Source: Paraphaeosphaeria minitans (Eukaryota; Ascomycota; Dothideomycetes; Pleosporales; Didymosphaeriaceae). From it: a DNA stretch of 64,000 nt. The notes beneath the pieces are model-generated. The model was not told the origin of the DNA. It saw only the letters and a list, made by a program, of their open reading frames with translations, and searched no databases. Positions within the stretch are counted from its first letter, which is position 1, and every line of letters starts with the position of its first letter. A program made the translations under genes and the position numbers. Below are positions 60,553-64,000 of this stretch, one piece after another. The stretch spans positions 1 to 64,000 of the forward strand of contig WJXW01000007.1 in assembly GCA_015832175.1 (NCBI GenBank), given 5' to 3'.

Positions 60553-61943
60553 TTATCTACGCGCTTTGCAGCTCTAATAGGCTTTTACTATTCTTATTAA
60601 CCTTAGGCTCTTTAATCTTACTTACCTTGTTTTAGTAACCCTACCTAAACACATTCCTAACTACCTTCCGCCTAATCCCTACTACTGTGTGTTAGTAGTT
60701 AAGTATATTTAGCGCTACCCCTAGGTGCTTACCCATCTCGCGCTTTAGCACCTGCGTTAGGTAATCTATGTGCTATAGACCCTACTTATTAGCCTATAGG
60801 TAGTTAGTAAAGCTACCGCCTAACACCTCTATAGTTAGGTACTCTTTAAACAGCTACACGTACACTAGGTATATAATAAGTACCTATAAGAGCTGTAAGG
60901 GTAGAAACCTTAGAATAACCTTAGGCTTATTAAACTGTAACTATAACTTATAGTAATAGACTACTATTATAATCTATTTATTTATTATAAAGAGGTTGCA
61001 GTCCTATAGTGCTTTATTATAGAACTATATTAACGTGATCTTAGTGCTCTAACCTAGTATTCTCTTATTAATGTGGAGATTAGTAAGCTTTAGCTCCTTA
61101 AAGCGCTTAATACTACATAGGTATAGCTTTATATATGTAATATTCTAAGTTCTATCTCTAGAGCGGAGCTTCTAACCCTACTTATCCTATATTATCTATT
61201 TAAGCATTTATTATAAGCTATTCTCTAGACTATTATTTCTATGCGTAATAAAGGACATGCCGTGTTATATACACGCGATATTATCCTAAATTAGGTTAAG
61301 CTAAATTAGGAAACGCTAACTAGGACTATAGACCTAGAGTAACTTACCCTAGAGTAGGTCCTTTAGCTTAGTTAATAGTTCTTGGGCCATTAGCTAGAAA
61401 TAATGTATAATAATAAGTCTACTATTAAGGTAGAAGATCTTTTTATCCTCTAATTAGAAGGCGTTGCCTACATTACTAGTATTTATGCCAATAAACTTGC
61501 CATAGGCTAGTAGACTAAGTAGCTAGCTTATTAGGCTAAAGGACTTATCTACTAGGAAGCGCTTTCTTAGGTTAAAATAGTAATTATATTCTACTAAGCC
61601 CTACTATTCCTGTTGCGTAGGTAGAAGTAGGTGTTTAACACTAATTACCTAAACGTAGTACACTATTCTAGCTACTAGATATAAATAGTTTTTTATAGTG
61701 CGTAGTTAATATGTCTCTAAATTAAACCTAAGTAGAGTAGTAAAGTAAATAAGCCTACTCTTAAATAGACTGCGGATGTAGGTTATTATAATAAACGTAC
61801 TAAGTATTTAGCGCACTAGGATAATGTGACTAGCTTTATTATTACTATTTAGGGCCTTCTAGAGTATAGTAGCTAGCAGCTTTTAGTCCTTTTTCTATAG
61901 AAATATCTCCCACGCGTTTTTTATAGGATTAACTTTAACTTAG
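60553..61943 (-). pseudogene. RIPed family A helicase, internal fragment
   Basis: It aligns with 3,589-4,982 of the intact gene, about residues 374-838, including the recombinase-like RH region but not the helicase core. On the telomere side it joins the full RIPed unit at a GG. On the centromere side it is interrupted by the LTR of a Ty3/gypsy element. Confidence 0.85.
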
Positions 61944-62373
61944 TGTTAAATCTAAGAGGGTAGCTAGTCCTAAAGGGTTAAGGTTAGTTCTTGGGCAGGA
62001 GTACTTACAGAAGGTAAAAGGTCTTATTAATATAATAGTATTTTACAAAGTGTAATAAGTTAATAATTTAGTCTACTAGAATCTAAATAATAGATTAATA
62101 AATAGATTAAACATAAGTATAGAGAGTCTATCCTCGCGTTTCTATATACTAAGCAAAGTCCACTCTATAGGAAGCGCTCTGTAGAGAGCGCTCTATATAG
62201 AGTAGTTACGTATATTATACTCTATACAAAGTAATTAAGCGCTTTATAGAGAGTAGTTATATAACTTCTTTATTTAAGGCGTAGCTAGTATTAAGTCCCT
62301 GTTTAATTCTTACTACGCGCCTACTAGGTACAAAACTAGCTTTTCGCTATTATATAGATTTTAGATCCTAACA
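61944..62373 (-). repeat. 3' LTR of Ty3/gypsy element
   Basis: A 430-bp segment with TGTTA at one end and TAACA at the other, next to a polypurine tract and lying downstream of a gypsy pol read on the minus strand. It contains nested inverted words around GCGCTC (62,160-62,260). The second LTR would lie beyond 64,000. Confidence 0.8.
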
Positions 62374-62393
62374 TTATCCCCTCTCTTTTACAG
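62374..62393 (-). other. Polypurine tract of the gypsy element
   Basis: On the minus strand a run of the type AAAAGAGAGGGGATAA directly precedes the LTR. This is the position and composition expected for the plus-strand primer of an LTR retrotransposon. Confidence 0.75.
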
Positions 62394-62479
62394 ATTTGTC
62401 CTAAATCACATGTTTAGATCTTAGCCATTATTACGTAAGCTATTCTACTAACTCTGCTTACTATAAGTACGTCTATTAG

Positions 62480-62840
62480 CATTATGCCTAGTAACTCTAC
62501 TATTTAAAAACATTAATTATATCGCGAGATCTAAGAAGCTAATATTATTATAGAGAGCCCTTATATTAATTATAGTTTTAAAGGTTCTATTTACTACGTT
62601 ATACTAGGTTTAGGTTTAAAGTGTTCTAAATGTGTTCGCCTAGGTTATCTATGTATAAACATAAGCTAGTTGTCGCTGGATAAGACTTGTAAGGAGTATA
62701 AAAAGAAAGTTAAAGAGGATAAGAAGGCGTTATCTCTCCTAATAGTATAGTTGTTACAAAATAAGAAAATACTAGCTTAGGCTAAAGAGCGTACTTATAA
62801 AAAATGTTGTGTCTAGCTGTGGAAATAACTGCAGATAGTA
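62480..62840 (+). pseudogene. Antisense zinc-cluster-like ORF inside the gypsy element
   Basis: A plus-strand frame with CSKCVRLGYLC at 62,622, then TCKEYKKKVKEDKKALSLLI and a Lys-rich helical tail. The C-x2-C-x6-C pattern, with a further Cys before a Lys-rich stretch, resembles small ORFs often found with fungal gypsy elements. Stops are of RIP type. It lies between pol and the LTR, opposite to pol. Start and end are not determined, and the role of such ORFs is not known to me. Confidence 0.6.
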
Positions 62841-62969
62841 AGAATATAAATATAGATACTATTAATTATCCTACTACTATAGCGACTGTTAGTTACTCTA
62901 TAGTAATATGGTTAACGCTTAATATAGTAGACACTATAGTATTAGTACTATAATCCTCCTAGGTATATT

Positions 62970-64000
62970 CGTGTTTCTAGTAGAATTCCTTAATCTTTTA
63001 CTAACAGTTTCCTAGATTATTTTTTAGTTCCTAGGTGTTTTTGCTATGTGGGTAACCTTTCTATTTAATAAGATACGTATTATTATACTAATTGTATTCC
63101 AGAATTCTTTTAACCTTAAATTTATTTTCTTCCTTAGTCTAGTAGTAGAAGGTGGTTTTAACTAGTGTATTAGGGTCTACTAGTTCTAGTAGTAATACGT
63201 AGAATACTAGGTATATCTTTACATCTAGCGGTAGTTCCAGCCTATAGTTTACTAGTAATATTTGCTTAGAAATGTAAAATAGTCTAACCTTAATATAATC
63301 TAGTTTCTTGTGTTTTTTCTTCTAAGTTTAAAGGTTCTTTGTAAGTAGATATACTTTATCCCCCTTCTTTAGCTAAGGTGCCATTTTTTATTTTCTATTT
63401 TAATATAAAATTAATTACTACTAAGCTTTCTTAAGATTCTCTTAGAGTTATTAGTGTATTTTCTTTATATTTTCTACTATATCTATAGCTTCTCTTACTT
63501 TAATTGTTATAGGAAATTGTTAATTAAAGAGATGTGGGTGTCTTTTATAGTTTATATAGAATAGTGTATGTCCTAATACTGCTAATACTTTGTTATTATA
63601 GGCCAACTGTGCCATAAGTAGTAATAAAACCTAGTTATTCTTCTAACTGTTACAGTAGATGCGTAGGTACGTTTCTATAGTTTAGTTTATACGTTTTATC
63701 TGTCTATCCATTTATAGATAGTAAGCTATTAATAGCTTTTATTTTGTTCTAAGTAGTGCTATAAGCGTTGTCTAATAATTTAATATAAAAGCGCTTATCT
63801 CTATTGCTAATAATTATTTTTTGGATTCTATAGTGTCTAATTAGTTAGTTTAGGATAAGAAAAGTAAGTTCTTTTGCTGTTATTCTTTCAAGGCATAGAA
63901 TAAGCTTAATATACTTAATTAGTTAGCAGACTATTACTAGTATACTGTCGTATTTAATTCCTATTGTTAGATCCTTAGAGTTTAGAATTCCTGTAACAAA
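62970..64000 (-). pseudogene. RIPed Ty3/gypsy pol: integrase and chromodomain (partial)
   Basis: Read on the minus strand from the window edge, it shows an integrase core with KYDSILVIV, LIKYIKLILCLERITAKEL, SNRDKRF (from SDRD) and NGQTDKTYK. Then comes GDKVYLLTKNL with LELPLDVKIYLVFYVLLLE, the segment after the integrase core in chromoviruses. Last, VKRILEYN with LIKQKGYPHSKNTQE matches a chromodomain (about 62,990-63,130). A frame change occurs between the integrase core and the GDKVYLL segment. Reverse transcriptase, RNase H and Gag should lie beyond 64,000. It is RIP-mutated and inactive. The element is inserted in a family A helicase fragment. Confidence 0.85.

Noticed and set aside
1..64000. 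CRISPR arrays, tRNA or rRNA genes
   Set aside because: None seen. The regular repeats (62 bp, 33 bp, 168 bp) have no unique spacers, and the genome is eukaryotic.

Overview
This window is a chromosome end of a filamentous ascomycete that has, or had, repeat-induced point mutation (RIP). The left edge is 18 copies of the CCCTAA hexamer, the fungal telomere repeat seen on its C-rich strand. The telomere is on the left and the centromere lies beyond the right edge. Apart from two GC-rich genes next to the telomere, almost all of the sequence is AT-rich and full of TAG/TAA codons, as expected when C:G pairs become T:A in duplicated DNA. Only two genes look intact. Everything else is remnants of genes and mobile elements, so most entries are pseudogenes with approximate ends.

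Layout. (1) 1-174: telomere and a short spacer. (2) 175-12,564: two tandem units of a 6,194-bp telomere-linked helicase unit (family A). Each carries one identical 1,473-residue gene transcribed toward the telomere, an AT-rich 3' flank with short tandem repeats, and a degenerate triple telomere hexamer at its centromere-proximal end. (3) 12,565-20,545: a divergent pair of RIP-killed genes, a CCHC zinc-knuckle protein (-) and a 1,268-codon SNF2-type ATPase (+) whose reading frame runs unbroken except for in-frame stops. (4) 20,546-27,525: dispersed and tandem repeats, a palindrome and two RIP-killed ORFs of unknown function. (5) 27,526-52,173: a second helicase family (B), as two 7.4-kb RIPed copies 17,202 bp apart and one internally deleted copy. 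Between them is another element (C) with a long RIP-killed ORF and a 62-bp minisatellite. (6) 52,173-61,943: three RIPed copies of the family A unit (a truncated one, a full one, a truncated one). (7) 61,944-64,000: the 3' part of a RIPed Ty3/gypsy chromovirus, inserted in the last helicase fragment, with its LTR, polypurine tract, chromodomain and integrase, plus an antisense zinc-cluster ORF.

How it fits together. The family A protein combines DUF3505-like zinc fingers, a region resembling a degenerate tyrosine recombinase, a RecQ-type helicase core and a RecQ-like zinc-binding module. Both helicase families point toward the telomere, and several truncated copies have lost their telomere-proximal side. 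This suggests repeated chromosome-end breakage followed by capture of new helicase units. The two terminal copies are identical and unmutated, while their deeper relatives are mutated almost only by C-to-T changes. The telomere-adjacent array was therefore renewed after the last RIP episode, or it escapes RIP.

Limits: homology calls rest on motifs read by eye. Function names for RIPed genes refer to the inferred ancestor, and none of them could encode a working protein now.
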